A stretch of DNA of 64,000 nt from an uncultured Oscillibacter sp. (GTDB lineage: Bacteria; Bacillota; Clostridia; Oscillospirales; Oscillospiraceae). Within the stretch, counting starts at the first letter, position 1. Every line of letters begins with the position of its first letter. The translations under genes and the position numbers were made by a program. Positions 16,087-23,945 of the stretch are shown here, piece after piece. The notes under the pieces are model-generated. The model had not been told where the DNA came from and did not search any database. It was given only the letters and a program-made list of their open reading frames with translations. The stretch spans positions 9,102 to 73,101 of the forward strand of contig CAJUQQ010000006.1 in assembly GCA_910588175.1 (NCBI GenBank), given 5' to 3'.

Positions 16087-16647
16087 TCAGCCAAGGCCCA
16101 GATAAGCGTCAATATCCTTCCGCAGGTGCGAACGCTCCCCAGTTCCGGTGAGCAGTTTTTTCAAAGGCTCGACCACGAGAAGGGCGCCGTTCACCGTTTC
16201 ATAGGAAAGCCGGATGTGAAAGTAATTGATCTGCTCGATCAACGCCATAAGGTAGAGAAGGCCCCCGGCGATTCTCCCGGATAAATCGGCCTCCGCGAGA
16301 GCCGCAGCAATCGCCAGCGGCAGATATCCCGCCAGCAGTGCGACATTGAGCCACCTTAATTTGTGATAAACCCTGCCGATCTCAAGGGCGCCGAGGGCCT
16401 TTTTCCGCCTCACCACGTTCAGCTTGTTGCGCCAATAGAAGCTCCCCTCCAGGACGATGACGGAAAATACCAACAGCGGATAAAAGGAAACCCAATTCAG
16501 CCGGAACGGTTTTTCCCCAACGTCCATGCCAACCACATACTTTGTGGCGAAATACAGCCCCACGAACAGGAGCACGCCGTATACCTCGAAATTGGCCAGA
16601 AATTTCAATTCCTTTTCAATGGCCCGCTTCTTTAACTGCCTTGCCAT
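16087..16647 (-). CDS. Unrecognised four-helix membrane protein
   Basis: This is a 186-residue protein with a basic N-terminus (MARQLKKRAIEKE) and four predicted membrane helices in two pairs (about 20-40, 51-67, 97-113, 123-142). There are no catalytic motifs I can name. The ATG at 16647 follows GAAGGAGA. It stands alone between the SPFH and leuS genes, 143 bp downstream of leuS and on the same strand, so it could be a distal member of the leuS transcript. Confidence 0.65.
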   Translation of the reverse strand: MARQLKKRAIEKELKFLANFEVYGVLLFVGLYFATKYVVGMDVGEKPFRLNWVSFYPLLVFSVIVLEGSFYWRNKLNVVRRKKALGALEIGRVYHKLRWLNVALLAGYLPLAIAAALAEADLSGRIAGGLLYLMALIEQINYFHIRLSYETVNGALLVVEPLKKLLTGTGERSHLRKDIDAYLGLG

Positions 16648-16790
16648 ATTGCCAAATCTCCTTCCAGCCTCCCGGCTCCTCCCCCAACCGCCAGATTAGC
16701 GGCAGCGAGGAGCGGACGGCGGGCCGTGCAATGCGCCAGCCATTGCTGACCACCCATCCGCCCCGCCCGCAAGGGCGGGTACCAACCCCC

Positions 16791-19211
16791 TCACTGGGGC
16801 TTCACAATCAGATTCACCAGCCGGTTTTTGACAAAGATCGTCTTCACCACCTGCATCCCCTCCGTGGCCTTCCGGACCTTGTCCACCGCCAGGGCGGCTT
16901 CCACCACAGCCTGCTCGGCGCTGTCCGTGGGCATGGTGACGGCGCCCTTCAGCTTTCCGTTCACCTGGACGGCGAAGTCCACCGTGGACGCCACGGTCTT
17001 GCTCTCGTCGTAGACGGGCCACTCGCTCTGGCAGCACATCTTCCCGTCCCCGAAGCCAAACCGCTCCCACAGCTCCTCGGTGATATAGGGGGCGAAGGGA
17101 TTTAGCAGCTGAATCAGAATCTTCATGTCCCCCTTGGTGACTCCGTTGGCCGTCAGTTCGTTTACCGCCGTCATCATGGCGGCGATGGCCGTGTTCATTT
17201 TCAGGCTGTCAATGTCCCCGGTGACCTTTTTGATGGTCCGGTGGAGCACCGCCTCGTTGGCGGGCGTCAGATCAAGCGAGTCCTTGGCGCTCTCCGCCAG
17301 GTTCCACACCCGGTCCAGGAAGCGTTTGGAACCCTTCACCGCCTCGGTAGACCAGGTGGCCGCCTGCTCGAAGTCGCCTACGAACATGATATAGACCCGC
17401 ATGGTGTCCGCGCCGTACTGGGCCACAATGTCGTTGGGGTTCACCACGTTGCCCCGGGACTTGGACATCTTCTCGCCGCCCTCGCCCAGAATCATGCCGT
17501 GGCTGGTCCGCTTGGCATAGGGCTCCGCCGTGGGCACCACGCCGATGTCATAGAGGAACTTGTGCCAGAAGCGGGAGTACAGCAGGTGGAGGGTGGTGTG
17601 CTCCATTCCGCCGTTGTACCAGTCCACGGGGGACCAGTAGTCCAGGGCCTCCTTGCTGGCCAGGGCCTTGTCGTTGTGGGGGTCCATATAGCGCAGGAAG
17701 TACCAGCTGGAGCCTGCCCACTGGGGCATGGTGTCCGTCTCCCGCTGGGCGGGGCCGCCGCACTTGGGACAGGTGGTGTTCACCCAGTCCGTCATCTTGG
17801 CCAGGGGGCTCTCGCCGGTGTCGGTGACCTCGTAGCTCTCCACCTCCGGGAGGAGCAGGGGCAGCTGATCCTCCGGCAGGGGGACCCAGCCGCACTTCTC
17901 ACAGTTCACCAGGGGGATGGGCTCGCCCCAGTAGCGCTGGCGGCTGAACACCCAGTCCCGGAGCTTGAAGTTGGTCTTGGGCCGGCCGTAGCCCTCTTTC
18001 GTCACGTGCTCCTTCATGGCGGGGATGGCCTCTTTCACCGTCATTCCGTTGAGGAAGCCGGAGTTGACCATGATGCCGGTATCATCCTTGAGGACGAAGG
18101 CCTCTTTCGTGATGTCGCCGCCCCGGACCACCTCCACGATGGGCAGGCCGAAGGCCGTGGCGAAGTCCCAGTCCCGCTGGTCGTGGCCCGGCACGCCCAT
18201 GACGATGCCGGTGCCGTAGCCCATGAGGACGTAGTCGGAGACGAAGAGGGGGACGCGCTTTCCGTTGGCGGGGTTCACGGCCTCAATGCCGTCCAGCCGG
18301 ACGCCGGTTTTCTCCTTGTTCAGCTCGCCCCGCTCGAAGTCGGATTTTCTCGCGGCCTCCGCCTGGTAGGCGGACACCTCGTCCCAGTTTTTGATCTGGT
18401 CCTTCCACTGCTCCAGGAAGGGATGCTCCGGGGAGATGACCATGTAGGTCACGCCGAAGAGGGTGTCGCACCGGGTGGTGTACACCGTCAGCTTATCGCC
18501 GTTGGTGGCGGTAAAGTCCACCTCCGTGCCCTCGGACCGGCCAATCCAGTTGCGCTGCTGAATCTTCACCCGGTTGATGAAGTCCACATCCTCCAGATCG
18601 TCGATGAGCCGGTCGGCGTACTTGGTGATAGCCAGCATCCACTGGGATTTCTCCTTGCGGATGACCTCGCCGCCGCAGCGTTCGCAGACGCCCTCCACCA
18701 CCTCCTCGTTGGCCAGGACGATCTTGCAGCTGGTACACCAGTTCACGGGCATGGAGGCCTTGTAGGCCAGGCCTTTTTTGAACATCTGGAGGAAGATCCA
18801 CTGGGTCCACTTGTAGTAGTCCGGGTCGGTGGTGTTGACCTCCCGGTCCCAGTCGAAGGAGTAGCCCAGCATCCGCAGCTGAGCGCGGAAGTTCTCCACG
18901 TTGTCATGGGTGACCTTGGCGGGGTGGATGTGGTTTTTGACGGCGTAGTTCTCCGTGGGCAGGCCGAAGGCGTCGTAGCCGATGGGGAAGAGGACGTTGT
19001 AGCCCTGCATCCGCTTCTTCCGGCAGATGATGTCCATGGCGGTGAAGGGCCGGGCGTGGCCCACGTGGAGCCCCTGGGCGGAGGGGTAGGGGAACTCGAT
19101 GAGGCCGAAGAATTTTTCGCGGGTCTTGTCGCCGTTGACGGCGGCAAAGGGTTTTTCCTCCAGCCATTTGGCCTGCCACTTTTTCTCAATGGCGGTGAAA
19201 TCGTACTTCAT
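16791..19211 (-). CDS. leuS: Leucyl-tRNA synthetase
   Basis: This is an 806-residue class I synthetase that charges tRNA-Leu and edits misacylated products. Visible are the HIGH motif as HVGH (YPSAQGLHVGH), zinc-binding cysteine pairs (CTSC, CERC), the CP1 editing domain with TTRCDTLFGVTY and GTGIVMGVPGHD, the KMSKS loop and the anticodon-binding C-terminus. Length is normal. It starts 90 bp after the DUF2500 gene with no terminator between, so both should be on the Leu T-box transcript. Confidence 0.97.
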   Translation of the reverse strand: MKYDFTAIEKKWQAKWLEEKPFAAVNGDKTREKFFGLIEFPYPSAQGLHVGHARPFTAMDIICRKKRMQGYNVLFPIGYDAFGLPTENYAVKNHIHPAKVTHDNVENFRAQLRMLGYSFDWDREVNTTDPDYYKWTQWIFLQMFKKGLAYKASMPVNWCTSCKIVLANEEVVEGVCERCGGEVIRKEKSQWMLAITKYADRLIDDLEDVDFINRVKIQQRNWIGRSEGTEVDFTATNGDKLTVYTTRCDTLFGVTYMVISPEHPFLEQWKDQIKNWDEVSAYQAEAARKSDFERGELNKEKTGVRLDGIEAVNPANGKRVPLFVSDYVLMGYGTGIVMGVPGHDQRDWDFATAFGLPIVEVVRGGDITKEAFVLKDDTGIMVNSGFLNGMTVKEAIPAMKEHVTKEGYGRPKTNFKLRDWVFSRQRYWGEPIPLVNCEKCGWVPLPEDQLPLLLPEVESYEVTDTGESPLAKMTDWVNTTCPKCGGPAQRETDTMPQWAGSSWYFLRYMDPHNDKALASKEALDYWSPVDWYNGGMEHTTLHLLYSRFWHKFLYDIGVVPTAEPYAKRTSHGMILGEGGEKMSKSRGNVVNPNDIVAQYGADTMRVYIMFVGDFEQAATWSTEAVKGSKRFLDRVWNLAESAKDSLDLTPANEAVLHRTIKKVTGDIDSLKMNTAIAAMMTAVNELTANGVTKGDMKILIQLLNPFAPYITEELWERFGFGDGKMCCQSEWPVYDESKTVASTVDFAVQVNGKLKGAVTMPTDSAEQAVVEAALAVDKVRKATEGMQVVKTIFVKNRLVNLIVKPQ

Positions 19212-19301
19212 GTGTGATCTCCTTACTATTTATAATATGGCGATTATGGCGCTTTTGCAAAGCGGGGGGTGTTGCTCGCCCTTGCGGGCGGGGGGCGCGC
19301 A

Positions 19302-19685
19302 TCAGCTCCGCTCAAACCCCAAATACCGGGTCCCCTGGAAGGTCAGGCTCCCCTGGTCCCCCTCTGCCAGCATACCGTACTCGGCTCCGCTGACGCTGAA
19401 CTCCATCCGGTCCCCGCTCTCCACCTGGAAGGTGGCGTAATAGGTGGTGCTGGTGTGACTCATGCTGTCCTGGTGGTGATGGTGGGAAACATTCGTCCGC
19501 TTGGTCGCGACCTCAGCCGAAACCGTCAGCCGGGGGGAGGCGTTGTTTTTGCTCCACGTCCCGATTCCCCTGACCACAGTCAGGATGATTCCACCCACGA
19601 CAAGCACGAATATCACCGTGATGAAAATCGGGGCAATCGTAAACATCAGGCTGTCAAATCCACCCATTCCAACCCCTGCGCTCAT
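19302..19685 (-). CDS. DUF2500 membrane protein
   Basis: This is a 127-residue protein with one N-terminal membrane helix (about 13-38) and a C-terminal beta-rich domain (YYATFQVESGDRMEF, GDQGSLTFQGTRYLGF) typical of DUF2500, whose function is unknown. A His-rich patch (SHHHHQDSMSH) lies in the middle. The ATG at 19685 follows GGAGAGAGG. It is the first gene after the Leu T-box and precedes leuS, an unusual position for an uncharacterised membrane protein. Confidence 0.85.
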   Translation of the reverse strand: MSAGVGMGGFDSLMFTIAPIFITVIFVLVVGGIILTVVRGIGTWSKNNASPRLTVSAEVATKRTNVSHHHHQDSMSHTSTTYYATFQVESGDRMEFSVSGAEYGMLAEGDQGSLTFQGTRYLGFERS

Positions 19686-19709
19686 GGCCTCTCTCCTTTC
19701 TCAAACGAC

Positions 19710-19944
19710 AAAAACGCCCCCAGCCTATGCGGCCAGGGGCGTGGGTCCACGCGGTACCACCCTGTTCAGCCGCCAGAGGCGGCCCTTGGGGCCCGGTAAC
19801 GGGGGCGAACCGCCCCGCCCTACCTCTCGGGCGGGAGACTCCGGGACCAGTCATGCACAGAGGCTCCCCCTCCGGCTCGCACCATCCGCCGGTTCTCTGA
19901 GGGCGGGAATCCCCCGTCTTTTTTCCCTTCATCGTCGTTCAACA
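19710..19944 (-). promoter_or_regulatory. T-box leader, leucine-specific
   Basis: Minus strand: stem I elements, a specifier bulge with CTG (19850-19848) followed by GTCCCGGAG (compare ATG-GTCTTGGAG in the Met leader), the T-box AGGGTGGTACCGCG (19764-19750 area) and a terminator ACGCCCC/GGGGGCGT followed by TTTTG (19742-19710). The CTG leucine specifier matches the downstream leuS. Confidence 0.88.
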
Positions 19945-19950
19945 GGCCCT

Positions 19951-19979
19951 ATTGTACGGGGAAGGGGCCGTTTTGTCAA
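19951..19979 (-). promoter_or_regulatory. Sigma-A promoter of the Leu T-box operon
   Basis: Minus strand TTGACA (19979-19974), 17-bp spacer, TACAAT (19956-19951), directly upstream of stem I. Confidence 0.8.
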
Positions 19980-19992
19980 GGGGGAACTGCCC

Positions 19993-20020
19993 AAAAAACC
20001 GCCCGGGACGGCTCCCGGGC
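19993..20020 (-). terminator. Intrinsic terminator downstream of putP
   Basis: Minus strand GCCCGGG/CCCGGGC (20020-20001) with a 6-nt loop followed by GGTTTTTT. It would stop transcription coming from putP through element copy 2. Confidence 0.75.
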
Positions 20021-20037
20021 GCTTTTCGGGTGAGGAA

Positions 20038-20241
20038 GAGGCCGCCCAGGGGGCGGCCCCAGGCTGTCGAAAAAGTGTTTTCGCCAGCCTGAGCAAGTTT
20101 TCAGACCTTTAAAAAAGTTCTGAAAACTTCCGATTGAAAACGAAAGGAACCCTTCCTGGGTTCCTCTCGTAACTCTCTTCCTTCCCGTTGATGGAGTCTT
20201 TACTGTTTTTCGACACTCTGAGGCCGCCCAGGGGGCGGCCC
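20038..20241. mobile_element. Structured terminator-associated element, copy 2, with duplicated hairpin
   Basis: The 160-bp element (20060-20219) matches copy 1 (6351-6511) except at about three positions. It is flanked by two copies of a different 22-nt hairpin, GAGGCCGCCCAGGGGGCGGCCC (20038-20059 and 20220-20241). The hairpin on the right has TTTT after it on the plus strand. The flanks differ from those of copy 1, so the duplicated hairpin belongs to the target site, not the element. Confidence 0.78.
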
Positions 20242-20264
20242 GTTTTCCTGAGACAGCCGGTTTT

Positions 20265-21797
20265 TTACTTCTCCTTCACCTCTTCGAAGAGCTTCTCGAT
20301 GCCCGCGTCCGGGGCCGGGGTCAGCAGGCTGACGATGACGATGGCGGCCAGGCCCACCACAAAGGCAGGCAGCAGCTCATAGATGTCCAGCGCGCCGCCC
20401 AGGGGCCGCACCAGAAACTTCCACACGAAGATCATCACGCCGCCGGCAACCAGGCCCGCCATGATGCCAAAGCGGTTGCTCCGCTTCCAGTAGAGGGCGC
20501 AGAGGATGGCGGGGCCGAAGGCCGCGCCGAAGCCCGCCCAGGCGAAGGACACGATCTGGAACACGTTACTGTTGGGGTCCGAGGCCAGGAACAGGGCGAT
20601 GACGGCGATGACCACCACCGTCAGACGGGCAATCAGCATGGTCTGCTTCTCCGTCAGCTTCACGCCGAAGACCTCCTGGACGATGTTCTCCGAGAAGGCG
20701 GAGGAGGCCGCTAGCAGCTGGCTGTCCGCCGTGGACATGGTGGCGGCCAGGATGCCCGCCAGGATGCAGCCCGCCACGATGGCGGGGAAGATTCCATAGC
20801 TGGACAGCAGGTCGGAGAGCTTGACGATGATGGTCTCCGTGGCGCTGCCCTCCAGGAAGGGCACCCGGCCCGCGGCGGAGACCGCGTGGCCCACGATGCC
20901 GATGAACACCGCCACGCCCATGGAGATCACCACCCAGGTCCCGGCGATGCGGCGGGAGAGGGTCAGCTCGTTTTCATCCCGGATGGCCATGAAGCGCACC
21001 AGGATGTGGGGCATGCCGAAATAGCCCAGGCCCCAGGCCATCATGGAGACGATGCGGATGAAGCCGTAGGGCTCCGCCGCGCCGCTGGCGGCGTTATAGG
21101 TCTCGGTGAAGCTGAAGAAGCCGGGGAGGGTCTGGGCGTGGGCAATGACCGCGTCCATGCCGCCCGCCTGGACCACGCCGAACACCACAATGACGGCCAG
21201 GGCGCAGGTCATGATGACGGACTGGATCAGGTCCATAGTCGCCACGGCGTTGAAGCCTCCGATGGAGGTATAGCTGATGATGACGACAGCCCCGACGACC
21301 ACGGCGGCCATGTAGTCCCAGCCGAAGAGGCTGTTGAAGAGCTTGCCGATGGCGGCAAGGCCGGAGGCCACATAAGGCACGAAGAAAATCAGAATGATCA
21401 GAGCGGCAATGCACATAATGACGGGCTTCTTCTCCCCGTAGCGCTTGGAGACGAAGCTGGGGATGGTGATGGCGTCCAGCTTCACGCTGTAGCGGCGGAG
21501 CTTTTTGGCAACCAGCAGGAAGTTCAGGTAGGTGCCAACAGCCAGGCCGATGGCGGTCCAGCTGGCGTCCGCCACGCCGGATAGGTAGGCCAGGCCCGGA
21601 ATGCCCATGAGCAGGTAGCTGCTCATGTCGGAGGCCTCGGCGCTCATGGCGGTGACCAGGGGGCCGATGCCCCGGCCGCCCAGGTAGAAGCCCTCGGCGC
21701 TCTTCTTGGACCGGCGGCCGATCATGACCCCGGTGAAGATGACGAAGCAGAGGTACGCGATGATGGTACCCATGATGCAGATTTGTGCGGTAGACAT
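20265..21797 (-). CDS. putP: Sodium/proline symporter
   Basis: This is a 510-residue SSS-family (sodium:solute) symporter with about 13 membrane helices. Conserved features of PutP include GGRGIGPLVTAMSAEASDMS near the N-terminus, YTSIGGFNAVATMD and ATMSTADSQLLAASSAFSENI in helix 8. Proline import is the best guess; other SSS substrates are possible. It is a single gene; a 40-nt perfect hairpin lies about 60 bp upstream of its ATG. Confidence 0.87.
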   Translation of the reverse strand: MSTAQICIMGTIIAYLCFVIFTGVMIGRRSKKSAEGFYLGGRGIGPLVTAMSAEASDMSSYLLMGIPGLAYLSGVADASWTAIGLAVGTYLNFLLVAKKLRRYSVKLDAITIPSFVSKRYGEKKPVIMCIAALIILIFFVPYVASGLAAIGKLFNSLFGWDYMAAVVVGAVVIISYTSIGGFNAVATMDLIQSVIMTCALAVIVVFGVVQAGGMDAVIAHAQTLPGFFSFTETYNAASGAAEPYGFIRIVSMMAWGLGYFGMPHILVRFMAIRDENELTLSRRIAGTWVVISMGVAVFIGIVGHAVSAAGRVPFLEGSATETIIVKLSDLLSSYGIFPAIVAGCILAGILAATMSTADSQLLAASSAFSENIVQEVFGVKLTEKQTMLIARLTVVVIAVIALFLASDPNSNVFQIVSFAWAGFGAAFGPAILCALYWKRSNRFGIMAGLVAGGVMIFVWKFLVRPLGGALDIYELLPAFVVGLAAIVIVSLLTPAPDAGIEKLFEEVKEK

Positions 21798-21860
21798 GAA
21801 ATCTCTCTCCTTTTCCGTTCAATGGGTGCTATCATAGCACACTTTTCACCAGAATGAAAG

Positions 21861-21900
21861 ACAGAACGAGGTATAGAATGCGGTCTATGCCTCGTTCTGT
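21861..21900. repeat. Strong inverted repeat upstream of putP
   Basis: ACAGAACGAGG(T)ATAGA pairs with TCTATGCCTCGTTCTGT around a 6-nt loop, a 17-bp stem with one G-T pair. It lacks a T-run on either strand, so it may be an operator or a 5'-leader structure rather than a terminator. Confidence 0.7.
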
Positions 21901-22027
21901 AGTATTTTACCAAAATGCTGAAATCACAAGGCCTTTCAGCCGTACAATTTTTGGGGAAGGTTTTCGGCAAAAAACAAAATCGCTTCGTTACACCCCTCGG
22001 TCCAGTTCTGCCGGGGAGGGACAGCGG

Positions 22028-22729
22028 TCACTCCGGCTCCCCCTCAAAGGCCCCCAGGGCCCGCTCCAGGGTCTCCTCCACTTCCGCCGTTCCATCCGGG
22101 TCCCCCACGATGTGGACACAGTACAGCACGCCGCCCCGGACCAGATAGGCCGTGCGGGAGCAGTACCGCTCCGTGTCCTCCGAGATCACGTGCAGCACAC
22201 CGTCTGCCGCCGCCTCTCCCAGGTCCAGGGTCCAGTCCCTGTCCGAGAACCTGGCCTTGGCCGGGTCCCCGTACAAAAGGGCCCCGAGCATCACCCGGAT
22301 GGGGCCGCTGCGGTATCCGGCGTTGGCGCTGACCCAGTCCACATAGCCCTCCTCCGTGCCGTTCCACTGGACGTCCACCCGGGGCGCGTCCCGGAAGCCC
22401 AGGGGCATGGCCGCGTAGGTCCCCTTCTCCAGCCAGTCAGAGTCCTCCAGGGGATTGGGGACGGAGAAGCCCAGGAAAGCCTCGCCGGCGGCCCAGTCCT
22501 CAAAGCCCTGCCGGCACCAGCCGGGCATGTGGCTGGAGACGGCCTGCGCCTCCTCGCTCAGGGCGTTCCAGGAATCCCACTCCGCCTCCAGGGCGTCCCG
22601 CAGGTCCTGGGAGAGGGCCTCCTGGGAAATGGGTTCCACCCAGCCGTCCTCCTCCGGTCCGGAGTCCGCCCGGCACCCGGCCAGCAGCGCGGCGCACAGC
22701 AGCCAGGCAAGCACACACCGTTTTTTCAT
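22028..22729 (-). CDS. Unrecognised lipoprotein
   Basis: This is a 233-residue exported protein with a signal peptide and lipobox LLAGC. The mature part is acidic and Trp-rich with no known motif. I use the ATG at 22729 behind GAGGAGG; it overlaps the TGA of the TetR gene by 4 bp, so the two are cotranscribed. The long upstream frame extension is the TetR gene in another frame. A regulator-plus-lipoprotein pair suggests a surface response, but the substrate is unknown. Confidence 0.8.
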   Translation of the reverse strand: MKKRCVLAWLLCAALLAGCRADSGPEEDGWVEPISQEALSQDLRDALEAEWDSWNALSEEAQAVSSHMPGWCRQGFEDWAAGEAFLGFSVPNPLEDSDWLEKGTYAAMPLGFRDAPRVDVQWNGTEEGYVDWVSANAGYRSGPIRVMLGALLYGDPAKARFSDRDWTLDLGEAAADGVLHVISEDTERYCSRTAYLVRGGVLYCVHIVGDPDGTAEVEETLERALGAFEGEPE

Positions 22730-23334
22730 TCCGCCTCCTCCTTTCGATCTGTCCCCCGCCAGCTCTCCAGAAACGTGGGGGTCATGCCGTCCGTGTAGGC
22801 CACCAGGGAATACTCCCCGCCGCAGAGGCACCAGTCGTACAGCAGCGCCCGCTCCCAGAGGGCGTAGGCCTTTACAATTTCATTCACCGTCCGGTCCGTC
22901 CGGAGCTGACCCGCCTGCTGGCCCTCGGCAATGATCTTCCGCAGCAGTTTGAAATAGGTCCGGTTCCGGTCCAGCAGGTGCTTTTCCCCCCGGGTGAGAA
23001 GCTGGGTGGAGAGGAGCCGCGCCAGCAGGTCCAGGGAGATGCCCCCGTCAATCATGGCGAACAGCTCATGATTCAGGTAGGCCAGCTTTTCAATGGCGTC
23101 CTGCTCCGGGGAGAGGGAGGGGATCAGCGACTCGTATTTCTCGTCGAAGACGTTGGAGAGGGTGCCGAGCAGGGCGTCCTTTCCGTCGAAGTAGTGGTAG
23201 AAGGAGCCCTTGGAGGTCTCGGACTCAAAGACGATGTCCTCAATGGTGGTATCCTCGTAGCCCTGCTCGTAAAAGAGCTTCCAGGCGGCGGCGATGATGC
23301 GGCCCTTGGTGTTCCGGGCGTTCTTCCGGGGCAT
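22726..23334 (-). CDS. TetR/AcrR-family regulator
   Basis: This is a 202-residue DNA-binding repressor. Residues about 9-55 form the TetR helix-turn-helix (IIAAAWKLFYEQGYEDTTIE, SKGSFYHYFDGKDALL). The ligand-binding C-terminal half is family-typical in length but not diagnostic. It is the first gene of a two-gene operon with the lipoprotein (ATGA overlap) and probably autoregulates. A solo mobile-element end lies about 50 bp upstream of its start. Confidence 0.92.
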   Translation of the reverse strand: MPRKNARNTKGRIIAAAWKLFYEQGYEDTTIEDIVFESETSKGSFYHYFDGKDALLGTLSNVFDEKYESLIPSLSPEQDAIEKLAYLNHELFAMIDGGISLDLLARLLSTQLLTRGEKHLLDRNRTYFKLLRKIIAEGQQAGQLRTDRTVNEIVKAYALWERALLYDWCLCGGEYSLVAYTDGMTPTFLESWRGTDRKEEAE

Positions 23335-23380
23335 GGCGGGGCCTCCTTTCCTTCGGAAGCCGCATTCGCTGCCGGAGTGC

Positions 23381-23400
23381 CGGTTGTGAATACAGGTTCT
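23381..23400. repeat. Solo inverted-repeat end (AACCTGTATTCA family)
   Basis: CGGTTGTGAATACAGGTTCT matches the right end of the 163-bp element at 61364-61526 with one mismatch. No matching left end is nearby, so it is a remnant. It lies 11 bp before the plus-strand promoter at 23412. Confidence 0.6.
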
Positions 23401-23411
23401 TCCTTTTATGG

Positions 23412-23440
23412 TTGACAGCCCGGGGCGGGACTGGTATAAT
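23412..23440 (+). promoter_or_regulatory. Consensus promoter of the convergent small RNA
   Basis: TTGACA (23412-23417), 17-bp spacer, TATAAT (23435-23440), a perfect sigma-A promoter pointing at the 3' end of the small toxin gene. Confidence 0.88.
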
Positions 23441-23446
23441 CAAGGC

Positions 23447-23546
23447 AAGAGAGGCGACCTGGGGGCACAGGTCCGGCTCTTCCTCACAAGATTTTAAATC
23501 TGTAGAAATGCCGGTTTCCTATGCGGGGGGCCGGTTATTTCTTTTT
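23447..23546 (+). ncRNA. Candidate RNA antitoxin, convergent with the toxin gene
   Basis: About 100 nt from the consensus promoter to a shared hairpin GAAAT-CCGG/CCGG-ATTTC followed by TTTTT (23505-23546). It has an internal hairpin GACCTG/CAGGTC and no ORF. It overlaps the last codons and 3' end of the toxin message on the other strand, the arrangement of Fst/par-type loci. I found no long extra complementarity to the toxin leader, so its mode of action is inferred. Confidence 0.5.
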
Positions 23547-23618
23547 CGTTACGTTGATAACGCCAAAGATCACAACGGCTAGCAGGTTCAGTAACGCCAA
23601 GGTTTCCAGAACCGTCAC
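23535..23618 (-). CDS. Holin-like small hydrophobic type I toxin
   Basis: This encodes 27 residues: start GTG (MTVLETLALLNLLAVVIF then GVINVTKKK). It has a very strong AGGAGGTGA ribosome site 6 nt upstream. The MTVxETL opening, single membrane helix and Lys-rich tail match the putative holin-like toxin family (Hol_Tox), whose members depolarise membranes when overproduced. It has its own promoter (23671-23699) and a convergent RNA. The GTG start is fixed by the ribosome site; the frame is otherwise open further upstream. Confidence 0.75.
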   Translation of the reverse strand: MTVLETLALLNLLAVVIFGVINVTKKK

Positions 23619-23670
23619 GCCGTCACCTCCTATGTACGGAGGCCAAGCCGTTCCCCTCCTGCCTGATACT

Positions 23671-23699
23671 GATATATCACACTTTGCCGGGCGTGTCAA
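23671..23699 (-). promoter_or_regulatory. Promoter of the small toxin gene
   Basis: Minus strand TTGACA (23699-23694), 17-bp spacer, TATATC (23676-23671), giving a leader of about 45 nt before the GTG. Confidence 0.7.
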
Positions 23700-23945
23700 C
23701 GGAGGCCTCTCATAGACGCGCATCCTCCCGCGCATTTTATTCAGGGGAATCGGACGGACCCGCGCCCCGGCCCAGGCGGGTGACCCGGACGGACGCCACC
23801 CCGCCGGGAGAGTGCCGCCTTCTGCCCGGGGAAGGCGGCAGGCGAGAGTTCGCCTCCGCACTTTTTGCAAGGTTTCCAGCACATTCTCCGGTGTTCATTT
23901 GCGGAGAGTGCGATTATAATAAAACCAGACAAGGAGGAAGCACCC

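Noticed and set aside
17241..19217. 658-codon open frame opposite leuS
   Set aside because: It mirrors a clear leucyl-tRNA synthetase, has a His/Gly/Val-rich composition typical of antisense frames in GC-rich DNA, and has no ribosome site. The same holds for long frames opposite the EF-G-like gene, gyrB and pgcA.
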